Shown here piece after piece: positions 50,465 to 60,569 of a DNA stretch of 64,000 nucleotides. Source of the stretch: SIG622 sp045652245 (lineage in GTDB: Bacteria > Bacillota > Clostridia > Oscillospirales > CAG-382); assembly GCA_045652245.1 (NCBI GenBank), contig JAZRTY010000033.1:62001-126000 (forward strand), written 5' to 3'. Both the position numbers and the translations under genes were made by a program. How positions within the stretch are numbered: position 1 is the first letter of the stretch; each line of letters starts with the position of its first letter. Under the pieces are notes generated by a model. The model did no database searches and was not told where the DNA came from. It saw only the letters and a list, made by a program, of their open reading frames with translations.

Positions 50465-52564
50465 TCAGTTAACACTATACAGTAATTCATCATAAGTCGG
50501 GAAAGGCCAATATTTGTCAGATACTATCTGTTCCATTTTATCTGAAACGAATCTCAACTCTTTCATTGCGGGAATTATTACACCCTTGCAAAAGGTTGCT
50601 TTATCTGAAGCATTTGAAAGTGTCGTATATTTCTTCTGCGCTTCATCAAGAGCATCAATTCTATCAACAAAATCGGCAGAAAGCCCGGTAAGCTCACTTA
50701 CTATACTCTTGGCAGCCACATCTACAATTCCGATTGAAGCTTTCTGAGCATATGTATCTGTAACACTCTTTGAATACTCAAAAACAGCAGGCAAAATCTG
50801 ACGCTTTGCCATTTCAAGCATTGTGAGAGCTTCAATATTAACAAGATTTGCGTAATTATCAAGTAATATTTCCGTTCTTGAAATTATTTCATCCTTTGTG
50901 AAAATCTTGTGCTTTGTGAAAAGCCTGATATTCTTTTCGTCAGTAAAGTGCGGAACGGCATCAGGTGTCGTCATATAATTCGAAAGACCACGCTTTGCAG
51001 CTTCCTCTATCCATTCTTCTGTATAATTGTTTCCGTTGAATATTATTCTCTTGTGTTTTATTATAACTTCCTTAAGAAGCTCGTTGAGAGCAGCATCAAA
51101 GTCTTTTGCATCCTTAAGAGTATCATAAAAGTCTTCAAGTACATCAGCAACAATTGTGTTAAGTACTGTATTCGGGTCTGCTACCGAGAAGGAAGAACCA
51201 ACCATTCTGAATTCAAACTTATTTCCGGTAAAAGCAAGAGGAGAAGTTCTGTTTCTATCAGCTGTATCCTTCTGGAAATCGGGAAGCACATGTACACCTG
51301 TTTCCATAGTCTGTTTTTTGAAACTCTTAGCTTCCCCGTCTGTTTCGATAGCTTCAAGAATTGAACAAAGGTCGTCACCGAGGAAAATCGAAACTATCGC
51401 AGGAGGAGCTTCGTGACCACCAAGTCTGCAGTCATTTCCGGCACTCGATGCAGTAATACGAAGAAGATCCTGATTTTCATCAACAGCACGAATTACTGCA
51501 CAAAGGAAAAGCAAGAAAATTTTATTCTCTGCCGGATTCTTTCCCGGGTCAAACAGATTTACACCCTTACCTGTAGAAAGTGCCCAGTTGTTATGCTTGC
51601 CACTACCGTTTACACCTGCAAAGGGTTTTTCGTGAAGCAAGCATACAAGATTATGCTTAGTAGCAACCTTTTTCATAATCTCCATAGTGAGCTGATTCTG
51701 GTCGGTTGCAATATTTGCAGTTGTAAAAACAGGAGCAAGCTCATGCTGTGACGGAGCTGCTTCATTATGCTCAGTTTTTGCAAAAACACCGAATTTCCAA
51801 AGCTCCTTGTTAAGGTCCTCCATATAAGACATAACTCTCGGCTTGATACTTCCGAAATAGTGGTCACCAAGCTCCTGACCTTTAGGAGGCATTGCCCCAA
51901 AGAGAGTTCTGCCGGTAAATATTAAATCTTTGCGTTTTTCATATATATCCTTATCAACAAGGAAATACTCTTGTTCAGCACCTACTGTTGCATTTACTCT
52001 TCTGACATCATTAATCCCAAATAAGGATAGAATCTTGATAGCTTCATTACTGATAAGCTCCATTGAACGCAACAATGGTGTTTTCTTATCAAGAACTTCT
52101 CCACCATATGAGCAGAAAACTGTGGGTATGCAGAGTGAATCATCTTTAATAAAAGCATAGGAAGTTGGGTCCCAGGCAGTATAGCCACGTGCTTCGAAGG
52201 TCGCACGAAGTCCACCTGACGGGAAAGATGAAGCATCCGGCTCACCTTTTATAAGCTCCTTACCCGAAAATTCCATAATAATGCTGCCGTCTTTTTGCGG
52301 TGAAAGAAAGCTATCGTGTTTTTCGGCAGTAATTCCTGTCATAGGCTGAAACCAATGAGTATAATGGGTTGCGCCCTTTTCTATTGCCCAATCCTTCATA
52401 GCATTGGCAACGACATTAGCAACAGTTATATCTAAATCTTTACCATCTTCAATAGTTTTTTTCAAAGACTTATAAATGTCCTTTGGAAGCTTTTCACGCA
52501 TGACATCATCGCCAAAGACGTATTCACCAAACATAGATGGAATATAATTCTTCTTATCACTCAT
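50465..52564 (-). CDS. glnN: Type III glutamine synthetase GlnN
   Basis: The 699-aa enzyme makes glutamine from glutamate, ammonia and ATP. The GSIII-specific N-terminal part is followed by HYTHWFQPMTGITAEKHDSF, FPSGGLRATFEARGYTAWDP, VGAEQEYFLVDKDIYEKR and KTEHNEAAPSQHELAPVFTT. The latter carry the metal- and glutamate-binding residues. Length is normal for type III. A SigA promoter lies 45 bp upstream. A tRNA-Gln gene is divergently arranged next to it, a fitting neighbour for the enzyme that makes glutamine. Confidence 0.96.
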   Translation of the reverse strand: MSDKKNYIPSMFGEYVFGDDVMREKLPKDIYKSLKKTIEDGKDLDITVANVVANAMKDWAIEKGATHYTHWFQPMTGITAEKHDSFLSPQKDGSIIMEFSGKELIKGEPDASSFPSGGLRATFEARGYTAWDPTSYAFIKDDSLCIPTVFCSYGGEVLDKKTPLLRSMELISNEAIKILSLFGINDVRRVNATVGAEQEYFLVDKDIYEKRKDLIFTGRTLFGAMPPKGQELGDHYFGSIKPRVMSYMEDLNKELWKFGVFAKTEHNEAAPSQHELAPVFTTANIATDQNQLTMEIMKKVATKHNLVCLLHEKPFAGVNGSGKHNNWALSTGKGVNLFDPGKNPAENKIFLLFLCAVIRAVDENQDLLRITASSAGNDCRLGGHEAPPAIVSIFLGDDLCSILEAIETDGEAKSFKKQTMETGVHVLPDFQKDTADRNRTSPLAFTGNKFEFRMVGSSFSVADPNTVLNTIVADVLEDFYDTLKDAKDFDAALNELLKEVIIKHKRIIFNGNNYTEEWIEEAAKRGLSNYMTTPDAVPHFTDEKNIRLFTKHKIFTKDEIISRTEILLDNYANLVNIEALTMLEMAKRQILPAVFEYSKSVTDTYAQKASIGIVDVAAKSIVSELTGLSADFVDRIDALDEAQKKYTTLSNASDKATFCKGVIIPAMKELRFVSDKMEQIVSDKYWPFPTYDELLYSVN

Positions 52565-52606
52565 AATTTCATACCTTTCTTTTGGAAATTCTATCTATAC
52601 CTAATA

Positions 52607-52635
52607 ATTATATAATTTTTTTTCGATATTGTCAA
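52607..52635 (-). promoter_or_regulatory. SigA-type promoter of glnN
   Basis: On the minus strand TTGACA, a 17-bp spacer and TATAAT precede glnN by about 40 bp. Confidence 0.85.
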
Positions 52636-52762
52636 GTAATAATTGTAAATACAGTAAAAAAATATGATATTTTGTACCAATTTGCAACTTGCACAATATT
52701 TCACGGGTAATCATTAAAAAAATAACAATTTTCATAATTCAAATATTTTTGTTAAAAAAGTC

Positions 52763-52791
52763 TTGACAAAATGAAATAAAAGTGATATAAT
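52763..52791 (+). promoter_or_regulatory. Promoter of tRNA-Gln
   Basis: TTGACA (52763-52768), 17-bp spacer and TATAAT (52786-52791) form a full consensus promoter 31 bp before the tRNA. Confidence 0.9.
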
Positions 52792-52822
52792 CTTTTTTGT
52801 TCGCAAGAGCAAAATTAAATAT

Positions 52823-52896
52823 TGGGAAATTGTGTAACGGTAGCACGACAGACTCTGACTCTGTTTGTTGGGGTTCGAATCCCTATTTCCCAGCCA
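52823..52896 (+). tRNA. tRNA-Gln (anticodon CUG)
   Basis: Acceptor arms TGGGAAA/TTTCCCA pair fully. The anticodon stem ACAGA/TCTGT encloses the loop CTCTGAC with anticodon CTG. The T loop TTCGAAT is present, and the encoded 3' end is GCCA. Length is 74 nt with CCA. Confidence 0.93.
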
Positions 52897-52902
52897 GAAT
52901 GA

Positions 52903-52934
52903 TACCTCAGCTTTTTTAAAGCTGAGGTATTTTT
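52903..52934 (+). terminator. Terminator of tRNA-Gln
   Basis: TACCTCAGCTTT pairs with AAAGCTGAGGTA and is followed by five T residues. Confidence 0.88.
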
Positions 52935-52948
52935 ATATAAAATTAAAT

Positions 52949-52980
52949 TACCCACAAGTGCTGATAAACACTTGTGGGTA
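52949..52980. terminator. Terminator downstream of rhaA
   Basis: TACCCACAAGTG pairs with CACTTGTGGGTA around an 8-nt loop. It lies 29 bp past the rhaA stop and can end the minus-strand transcript. Confidence 0.75.
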
Positions 52981-53009
52981 TTCTTATTATTTAGCTGAAA
53001 CAGAAGAAA

Positions 53010-54269
53010 CTATCTCTTGGATAAAACCTCAGCTTCGTATTTTTCAACTTCACAGAACCAGTTTTCACGAGTAGGAACACCGGAAACTTCACAGTAATAA
53101 TCCCAGATGGCACCAAAAGGTAATGTTTTCATATTTTCCTGCATTACCATAAGCTTTGTAAAGTTACCTTCATCCTGAAGCTTCTTGAGAAGCTTATTCG
53201 GAAGAAGAAGTGCATTAAGGATAGCTTTCTGCCAGCTTCGAATACCAACTACCCATGCAGATACACGGTTGATGCTCGCATCAAAAAAGTCAAGTGCCAT
53301 ATATGTACGCTCAATTGCATCATTACGGACAATTTCTTTTGCTATTTCACGTGTTTCATCGTCAAACAGAAGCACATGGTCACTGTCCCAATGTACGCCA
53401 CGAGTGATATGAAGTGCAATTTCCGGGAAGAAGCAAAGAAGTGATGCAATCTTATCAGAAACCATTTCTTCGGGGTGATAATGACCATTATCAAGAAGCG
53501 GCAAACAGCCATCATTCATAGCAGCAAGATTCATTGTGAATTCACCGTTACCAACCGTATACGATTCAACACCAATCCCGAAGAATTTTGACTCAACGCA
53601 AGGCTTTACAAGATTCTTATCAAACGGCTCTGAGAGGATTTCTTCCACAGACTTCTTATATCTCATACGCGGACCAAGTCTGTCTGCAGGAACATCTTTA
53701 AGACCGTCACCAATCCAGATGTTCATGACGCAAGGAACACCGGTTTCCTTAGCGAAATATTCGGAAATTCTGATGCATGCTTTTCCATGCTCAACCCAGA
53801 ATTTACGTATTTCTTCATTTGGGCTTGAAAGTGTAAGTCCATCCGGTCCTACCTTAGGATGAGAGAAGAAAGTCGGGTTAAAATCAATACCCATTCCCCT
53901 TGCCTTTGCAAATTCAACCCATTTCTTGAAATGCTTTGGCTCGAGTTTGTCTCTGTCAACTCTTTCTCCGTCTTCAAATATAGCATAGTTTGCGTGAACA
54001 TTAACCTTTTTCTTGCCGGGTGTAAGTGAAAAAGCTTTATCCATATCAGCCATAAGCTCTTCGGGTGTTCTTGCCTTTCCAAGATAGTTACCGGTAGTCA
54101 TAATACCACCTGTAAGTGGACCATTGTTTTCAAATCCGTTTACATCGTCACCCTGCCAGCAATGCACTGAAAGAGGTATGTTCTTAAGTTTTTCAATTAC
54201 AGCATCGGTATCAATTCCATATGCAGCATACTGCTGTTTTGCTAGTTCATAGTTTTGTTTTAATGACAT
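53010..54269 (-). CDS. rhaA: L-rhamnose isomerase
   Basis: The 419-aa enzyme converts L-rhamnose to L-rhamnulose. Typical blocks are LSVHCWQGDDVNGFE, GIMTTGNYLGKARTPEELM, HANYAIFEDGERVDRD, MNIWIGDGLKDVPADRLGPR and LDNGHYHPEEMVSDKI with metal-ligand His and Asp. It follows rhaB by 24 bp. rhaD (aldolase) and a transporter are not in the window. Confidence 0.96.
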   Translation of the reverse strand: MSLKQNYELAKQQYAAYGIDTDAVIEKLKNIPLSVHCWQGDDVNGFENNGPLTGGIMTTGNYLGKARTPEELMADMDKAFSLTPGKKKVNVHANYAIFEDGERVDRDKLEPKHFKKWVEFAKARGMGIDFNPTFFSHPKVGPDGLTLSSPNEEIRKFWVEHGKACIRISEYFAKETGVPCVMNIWIGDGLKDVPADRLGPRMRYKKSVEEILSEPFDKNLVKPCVESKFFGIGVESYTVGNGEFTMNLAAMNDGCLPLLDNGHYHPEEMVSDKIASLLCFFPEIALHITRGVHWDSDHVLLFDDETREIAKEIVRNDAIERTYMALDFFDASINRVSAWVVGIRSWQKAILNALLLPNKLLKKLQDEGNFTKLMVMQENMKTLPFGAIWDYYCEVSGVPTRENWFCEVEKYEAEVLSKR

Positions 54270-54293
54270 TTCATTTCTCCTTGATTTTCTGAA

Positions 54294-55775
54294 TTATTTG
54301 TTTATAAGCTTAAGATATCTGTCGTAGCCATCATCCCACATATCTGACTTTTCAGGCTCGTACATATTGATTTCAAATGAATTAGCAATAACTTCTCTTG
54401 CTTCCTTGACATTAGCAATTTCACCCTGTGCAATTGCCTGAACAGCAAGGTTACCGAGAACTGTTGCTTCAACGGGACCTGCATATACGGGTCTTCCGCA
54501 AGCGGATGCAGTGAGACGTGAAAGCGGAACTTCCTTAGTACCACCACCAACGATATTTATAAACGGCGCTTTTCTGCCCGTAACATCATCGAGTTCTTCT
54601 ACTGTCTTTCTGTAGCAAAGTGCAAGTGAATCAAAGATACATCTTACAATTTCACCCTTGTTTTCAGGAACGTGTTGACCGGTCTTTTTGCAGTATTCAA
54701 CAATTCTCTTAGGCATATTACCCGGAGTCTGGAAGGACATATCATTAGGATCAATAATGCACTGAAGCGGCTTTGACGCCATAGCCATATCTGAAAGCTC
54801 ATTGAAGGAAAGCTTTTCTCCTTCTCTTGCCCACTGACGACGTGATTCCTGTTCAATCCAGAGTCCCATAATGTTTTTGAGGAATCTGATTTTGTTTTCA
54901 GCACCACCTTCGTTTGTGATGTTATATTCAAATGCTTTATCATTGGTAATTGGTTCAGGAATTTCTCTTCCCATAAGTGACCAGGTACCACTTGAAATAT
55001 AAACAAAATCGTCATTCTTGGCAGGTACTGAAATAACAGCAGAAGCTGTATCGTGAGATGCAGCAGCGACAAGCTCAGCATCAATATTACCAACCTCTTC
55101 AATGATTGCCGGAAGAAGCTTTCCACACTTTGTGCCGGGCTGTACAATCTCGCCAAGAATATTTGTAGGAATACCGGCTTTTTCAATTAAGTCATATGCC
55201 CAGTCACGCTTTGCAGCATCGAGCATCTGAGCTGTTGATGCAATTGTATATTCAGTTTGCTTAACACCTGTTAAGAAGTACTTAAGAAGGTCAGGAATAA
55301 AAAGCATATCCTTTGTGTTTTCGAAAATATATGGACTTTCTTTTGCAACTGTAGCAAGCTGGAAAAGAGTATTAAAGTTCATGAACTGTGTACCTGTTCT
55401 TGAATACAATTCCTTCTTACCAAGCTTATCGAATACTTCTTCCATAATACCGAAAGTTGTTCTGGGGTCACGGTAACAATGTGGATTACCAATCATTTTT
55501 CCGTTTGCATCAAGCAAACCATAGTCAACACCCCAGGTATCAATAGCAATTGACTTTATGTCCTTGTTATCAGACAAAGCACAGCTTCTGATTGCATTCT
55601 TAATTTCTGTAAAGAGTGCAAGAGTGTCCCAATGAAGATTACCGAAAAGATTTACAACATTATTGTCAAATCTGTGGATTTCCTCAAGAGAAATTTTGTT
55701 TCCATCGAATTTTCCCACAATGCCTCTTCCACTTGAAGCACCAAGGTCAATTGCAAGCATTTTTAGTTCTGACAT
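54294..55775 (-). CDS. rhaB: Rhamnulokinase
   Basis: The 493-aa FGGY kinase phosphorylates L-rhamnulose. It opens MLAIDLGASSGRGIVGKFDG, then IDTWGVDYGLLDANGKMIGN, ASHDTASAVISVPAKN and the FGGY signature region INIVGGGTKEVPLSRLTASA. It lies 40 bp after mutS2 and before rhaA on the same strand. Confidence 0.95.
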   Translation of the reverse strand: MSELKMLAIDLGASSGRGIVGKFDGNKISLEEIHRFDNNVVNLFGNLHWDTLALFTEIKNAIRSCALSDNKDIKSIAIDTWGVDYGLLDANGKMIGNPHCYRDPRTTFGIMEEVFDKLGKKELYSRTGTQFMNFNTLFQLATVAKESPYIFENTKDMLFIPDLLKYFLTGVKQTEYTIASTAQMLDAAKRDWAYDLIEKAGIPTNILGEIVQPGTKCGKLLPAIIEEVGNIDAELVAAASHDTASAVISVPAKNDDFVYISSGTWSLMGREIPEPITNDKAFEYNITNEGGAENKIRFLKNIMGLWIEQESRRQWAREGEKLSFNELSDMAMASKPLQCIIDPNDMSFQTPGNMPKRIVEYCKKTGQHVPENKGEIVRCIFDSLALCYRKTVEELDDVTGRKAPFINIVGGGTKEVPLSRLTASACGRPVYAGPVEATVLGNLAVQAIAQGEIANVKEAREVIANSFEINMYEPEKSDMWDDGYDRYLKLINK

Positions 55776-55814
55776 ATTTTTCCTCCATTTCGCCTTACGG
55801 CTATTTATTTTTAT

Positions 55815-58277
55815 TTATTTAAGTGTAACTACAGTTACACCACAATCTCCCTCGCCGTAAGCGCCGTTTCTGAAAGAATCAACACGCTTGTCGCGACGAA
55901 GTTTTTGCTGAATTATTTGTCGAAGAGCTCCTGTTCCTTTTCCGTGAATAATTGTTACCGAGCCAAGATTCGCAAGAACTGCTCTGTCGATGTATTGGTC
56001 AACAGTAAGCCAGGCATCATCACCTATCATACCACGAACATCAATTTCGGCACTGATTGTAGCTGAAACACGAGGCGTTTGCCCGGAAGAAGCTCCTCGT
56101 GGCTTTGCTGTTTTTTTCTTGTTTTTATTTTCTTGCTGCTCCTCAAGGTCAGACAGAAGTCTTAAATTTTCCTTATTTGTTTTAAGCTTCGCAAATCCTA
56201 TTTGCACGAAGTAACTGTCTTTATCGATTTTGGTGATTTTGCCTTCTTTTTTCAGATCATAAACAAGGATTTCGTCTCCGACTTTGAATTCTCTTGAAGG
56301 TTTATAGATTGTCTCGGCTCTTTCAAGATTTATTCCAAGTTTGTCACTTGTCTGTTTAACCTTATCTGAAACTGCAGCTTTTGATGCCGCAAGCGCCTTT
56401 GCAAAATCCTCGGCATCCTTTTTCTTCTTTATAGCATCAAGCTCTTCAAAAATATAATCAGAGGCAGCTTTGGCACTGTCAATCAATCTTCTTGCCTCTT
56501 TTTCAGCTTTTGCTTCAAGTTCTGCAATTCTATTATTTAACTCTTCTCTGTCTTTTTTTGCTTGAATTTTTGATTCTTGTAATTCGTTTTTGAGTTTTCT
56601 TACCTGCTCTCGTTCGGCTTCCAAACCACTTCTGGTATTTTCGAGCTCGTTGACAACACTTTCAAATCTTCGAGAAGAACCAGGTACGTAGTCTTTTGCA
56701 GCAGAAATAATATTACTATCTATACCAAGCCGTTCGGCAATAGCAAAGGCGTTAGAGCGACCGGGCATACCAATTGTAAGCTTATAAGTCGGCCGTAGTG
56801 TTTCAAGATTGAATTCACACGAAGCGTTAGAAACACCCTCACTTTCAAGTGCATAGGTTTTAAGCTCGGCATAGTGAGTAGTAGCAGCACACAAACAACC
56901 GACAGATTTAATTCTTTCAAGAATTGCCTCGGCAAGTGCTGCACCCTCAATAGGGTCTGTGCCTGCACCAAGTTCATCAAAAAGCACAAGAGAGTTACTA
57001 TCAACCTTATCAAGGATTTTAACAATATTTACCATATGGGATGAGAAAGTTGAAAGTGATTGTTCAATACTTTGCTCATCACCAATATCTGCAAGAATAC
57101 TTGTAAACACAGGAATAACACTTCCGTCGTCAACCGGAATATGCAGACCCGATTGTGCCATCAACGAGAATAATCCGAGTGTCTTAAGTGTAACTGTTTT
57201 ACCACCTGTGTTCGGACCTGTTACAATCAGCATATTATATTTATTACCAATCGAAACATTTATCGGCACAACTGTTTCTTTATCAAGCAAAGGATGGCGT
57301 GCGTTTTTTAAATTTATATAACGCCTGTCAGATAAGATGGGCTGAGATGCGTTCATCTGAAAGGATAGCTCGGCTTTTGCGAAAATCACACCAACATCGC
57401 AAAGCACCTGGTAATTAATTTTTAAAACATCGGAAAATCTCGCAACTTCACTTGAAAGATGAAACAAAATCTTTTCAATTTCAGCTGCTTCCTTCCCCTC
57501 AAGCATACGAAGCTCGTTATTTGCTTCAACTACAGACATCGGCTCAATAAAAAGCGTTGCACCGGAGGCTGAAGTGTCGTGAACAAGCCCCTTAACCTCG
57601 TTCCTACATTCTGCTTTTACAGGAATTACATATCTTCCGTTACGCATTGTAACGATATTTTCCTGAAGAAATCTTGAATATTCTGAATTGGAAATATATT
57701 TTTGCAGATTTTCTTTAGCTTTGTTACCTGCATTTCTCATTTTACGACGTATGTCATAAAGCTCACTTGTTGCAGTATCGGCTATCATATCTTCAGAAAT
57801 GATTGAATTTGTAATCGTTTCATAAAGATATTTATTCTGAACAAGTCGTGAGATAAAGCTGTATAGGGTAGAATCTTCTGTTAGACCATTCCCGAAATAG
57901 CTTGATATTGCTGCAGTAGTTCTTAAGACATCAGCGACACGCAAAAGCTCAACAGTATTCAGGGAAGCACCTTTTTCTGCCCTGAAAAGTGCATTTGATA
58001 TGTCATGAATTCCCCCGAAGGAAGGGGCACCTTTTTTGACAATATAATCCTTCGCCTCTGTAGTCTGTTTTTGCATTGTTATTATAAATTCTCTTGAAAC
58101 AGACGGAGATATTGATTTAATAATGTCGCTGCAACCTTCAAACGGTGAATGCGACGCAAGCAAATCAAGAATTTTATCAAACTCAAGAGTTGCATATGCC
58201 TTCTTGAAACCATCGAAGGATAAATTATTAATTGAGTCGGACGTAAAAATCCGGTTTTCTTCAAAATTTATATCCAT
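55815..58277 (-). CDS. mutS2: Endonuclease MutS2
   Basis: The 820-aa protein has MutS core and ATPase domains without the mismatch-binding N terminus. Walker A is GPNTGGKTVTLKTLG and Walker B is SLVLFDELGAGTDP. A long coiled coil (about 510-620), a KOW-like region (FKVGDEILVYDLKKEGKITK) and a C-terminal Smr nuclease domain follow (IDVRGMIGDDAWLTVDQYID, TIIHGKGTGALR). MutS2 limits homologous recombination and acts on stalled ribosomes in Bacillus. Normal length. Confidence 0.95.
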   Translation of the reverse strand: MDINFEENRIFTSDSINNLSFDGFKKAYATLEFDKILDLLASHSPFEGCSDIIKSISPSVSREFIITMQKQTTEAKDYIVKKGAPSFGGIHDISNALFRAEKGASLNTVELLRVADVLRTTAAISSYFGNGLTEDSTLYSFISRLVQNKYLYETITNSIISEDMIADTATSELYDIRRKMRNAGNKAKENLQKYISNSEYSRFLQENIVTMRNGRYVIPVKAECRNEVKGLVHDTSASGATLFIEPMSVVEANNELRMLEGKEAAEIEKILFHLSSEVARFSDVLKINYQVLCDVGVIFAKAELSFQMNASQPILSDRRYINLKNARHPLLDKETVVPINVSIGNKYNMLIVTGPNTGGKTVTLKTLGLFSLMAQSGLHIPVDDGSVIPVFTSILADIGDEQSIEQSLSTFSSHMVNIVKILDKVDSNSLVLFDELGAGTDPIEGAALAEAILERIKSVGCLCAATTHYAELKTYALESEGVSNASCEFNLETLRPTYKLTIGMPGRSNAFAIAERLGIDSNIISAAKDYVPGSSRRFESVVNELENTRSGLEAEREQVRKLKNELQESKIQAKKDREELNNRIAELEAKAEKEARRLIDSAKAASDYIFEELDAIKKKKDAEDFAKALAASKAAVSDKVKQTSDKLGINLERAETIYKPSREFKVGDEILVYDLKKEGKITKIDKDSYFVQIGFAKLKTNKENLRLLSDLEEQQENKNKKKTAKPRGASSGQTPRVSATISAEIDVRGMIGDDAWLTVDQYIDRAVLANLGSVTIIHGKGTGALRQIIQQKLRRDKRVDSFRNGAYGEGDCGVTVVTLK

Positions 58278-58300
58278 ATGACTTTTTACTTTCTAAAATA

Positions 58301-59077
58301 TCAATTAACGATATTATGATAATAATCAAGTGTTTTAAACTTCTTTTCCGTATGTATAATCAGATATTGCTCACAAATTTTTGAAAATTCAAGAACTCTA
58401 TTGTTTGGCAGGACAAAGGAAAGCATTTTCCCCTGATTCTGCGAACAAATATGCTTAATTACAAAATAGCATTCGGGACTAATTGAAATTCCGTCCTTTG
58501 TCAGTTCAAAGGCTTCATCAGAAATACATTTTTCACATACAAAACCGCCCTGCAGCATCTCGAAAATCAAGTGCGTTCTGTTTTCGGAAAATGCAGCACC
58601 ACACAGACAGCAATTATCAAAATTAGGAGAAAAACCCTGAATACACATACACTTAAGCTCGAAAGCGGCTTTTATCATCCATTTCGGCTTACTTTTGAGC
58701 TTTGCAAGAGCATAGAAGGAATTGAGCAAAAGTCGCAGCATCTCAGATTCATCAGCCTCCTCCATGCAAATACTTGCCGCTATTTCAGAGAAATAAGAAG
58801 CAAGCGCTACACATTCAACATCTTCTGATATACCTTGAAAATTATCTTTCACCTCAATAGAATCAAGAAACAGACGACTGTCACGTTTGACAAATCCAAA
58901 TGTAGAATAGCAAAAAAGCTGTGCTCCGGCACTTCTCTTACTGTGAATAGATTTGATTCCCTTGGCAAGCACAACCATTTTACCTTTTTTTGAAGTTATA
59001 AGCGTAAGTAACTTATCATTATCGTTCAGGGACATTTCCCCGATGACAACACCGTCAAGCGTTAAATCGTATGCCAC
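58301..59077 (-). CDS. recO: DNA repair protein RecO
   Basis: The 258-aa protein has the N-terminal OB fold (GVVIGEMSLNDNDKLLTLIT, KGKMVVLAKGIKS) and a four-Cys zinc site (CCLCGAAF ... FVCEKC). RecO loads RecA with RecR. It lies between era and mutS2 in the train. Confidence 0.92.
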   Translation of the reverse strand: MAYDLTLDGVVIGEMSLNDNDKLLTLITSKKGKMVVLAKGIKSIHSKRSAGAQLFCYSTFGFVKRDSRLFLDSIEVKDNFQGISEDVECVALASYFSEIAASICMEEADESEMLRLLLNSFYALAKLKSKPKWMIKAAFELKCMCIQGFSPNFDNCCLCGAAFSENRTHLIFEMLQGGFVCEKCISDEAFELTKDGISISPECYFVIKHICSQNQGKMLSFVLPNNRVLEFSKICEQYLIIHTEKKFKTLDYYHNIVN

Positions 59078-59111
59078 AATAAAGTATCCTTTTCAAATTT
59101 ATTTTATCGTT

Positions 59112-60542
59112 TTATATATGTTCATTATCAAACCCGAGTCTGTTTAGTGATAACTCGCTGTCACGCCACTTTTCCTTAACCTTAACCCATAAGTTCAGAT
59201 AAACCTGCTTGCCGAGCAATGCTTCGATATCTTCTCTTGCAAAAGTTGCGATTTTCTTTAAGGTTTCACCATTTTTACTGATAATGATTTTTTTATGAGC
59301 AGCCTTTTCACAGTATATTTCGGCTCTGATTTCAACAAGTCGTTTACCGTCTTTGAAATCTTCAATAACAACTGCAATACCGTGTGGAATTTCGTCATCA
59401 AGAACTCGCAGAAGCTTTTCTCTTATGATTTCAGAGCAGATTTGTCTTTCAGGTTGGTCGGTAAGAATATCACCCGAAAAATACCATCTTTCTTCCTTTA
59501 AGAATGGTTTGATTTCACTCATCAGTATATCAACACCGTCATTGTTAAGTGCTGACATCGGAACAATGGAAACAAAATCAAACAGCTTTGAAAACTTGTC
59601 AATTGTAAGTAGCAGCTTGTCTTTCTTTCCGATATCGGTTTTATTTATTGCGAGTATTACAGGGATTTTTGTATTTTTGATTTTTTCTATAATCTGAAGG
59701 TCAGCCTTCTCAGGCACCTGACCTGCTTCAATAAGATAAACAATCAAATCTGTACCGGCGAGTGATTCATCTGCAGACTTCATCATAAACTCACCAAGTT
59801 TATTCTTCGGCTTATGAATACCGGGTGTATCAATAAATACATACTGTGAATCACCTTCTGTAAAAATACCGGTAATTCTATTTCTGGTAGTTTGCGGCTT
59901 ATTGGATACAATAGCAACCTTTTCTCCAATAATAGTATTCATAAGAGTACTTTTACCAACATTTGGTCTACCGATAAGGGCAATAAAAGCAGTTTTGTTT
60001 ATTTGTTTTTGCTCAACAACCGAAGTTCTGTTGTTATTTTCTATTTTCTTCAACTTTTCTTTATCAGCAAGTCCGACAGTATCTAGAACGATCTCGCAAG
60101 TGTTATTCATATACTCTTCATCGCTCTTGCTCTCTTCGTGGTCATAACCCAAAAGGTGAAGAACAGAATGTACTGTCAGAAAACATATTTCACGTTCAAG
60201 TGAATGCCCGTACTCCTGTGCCTGTACTGCTGCCTTTTCTACCGAAAGAACAATGTCACCAATCGGAATTGGATTGCCGCTTTCGAAAAGCTCTTCAGGA
60301 ACCTCACCATCTTCTAAAAGCGGGAAAGAAAGCACATCGGTAGGAGCATCCTTACCCCTATACTCAAGATTTAGCTTATGGATTCCTTCGTTATCGGTAA
60401 ACGTCACGGAAACCTCGCATTCGACATCCGATTCCTCATAATCCAGGGTGTAGTCTATCATGCACTTAACGAGTGAGCGTAGAGTACTTGTTACATCAAT
60501 TTTATTTTGAACATTTTTTGTGTAAATTTTATTTTTAATCAT
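59112..60542 (-). CDS. era: Fused rRNA maturation endonuclease YbeY and GTPase Era
   Basis: One 476-codon frame carries two proteins. Residues 1-165 are YbeY: YRGKDAPTDVLSFPL and the zinc motif HSVLHLLGYDH (His-x3-His-x5-His). Residues from about 185 are Era: IGRPNVGKSTLMNTIIGEKV, FIDTPGIHKPKNKLG, AINKTD and a C-terminal KH domain (IVISKNGETLKKIA-like). Both act in 16S rRNA 3'-end maturation, so fusion fixes a 1:1 ratio. In most Clostridia the two are separate, with dgkA/cdd between them. No stop, frameshift or ribosome site is seen at the junction. Confidence 0.92.
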   Translation of the reverse strand: MIKNKIYTKNVQNKIDVTSTLRSLVKCMIDYTLDYEESDVECEVSVTFTDNEGIHKLNLEYRGKDAPTDVLSFPLLEDGEVPEELFESGNPIPIGDIVLSVEKAAVQAQEYGHSLEREICFLTVHSVLHLLGYDHEESKSDEEYMNNTCEIVLDTVGLADKEKLKKIENNNRTSVVEQKQINKTAFIALIGRPNVGKSTLMNTIIGEKVAIVSNKPQTTRNRITGIFTEGDSQYVFIDTPGIHKPKNKLGEFMMKSADESLAGTDLIVYLIEAGQVPEKADLQIIEKIKNTKIPVILAINKTDIGKKDKLLLTIDKFSKLFDFVSIVPMSALNNDGVDILMSEIKPFLKEERWYFSGDILTDQPERQICSEIIREKLLRVLDDEIPHGIAVVIEDFKDGKRLVEIRAEIYCEKAAHKKIIISKNGETLKKIATFAREDIEALLGKQVYLNLWVKVKEKWRDSELSLNRLGFDNEHI

Positions 60543-60569
60543 TTTTAAAATTCCTTTTTATAAATAAAG

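Noticed and set aside
52823..52896. tRNA-Gln as an integration site
   Set aside because: The flanks are ordinary chromosomal genes, with no recombinase and no duplicated 3' end.
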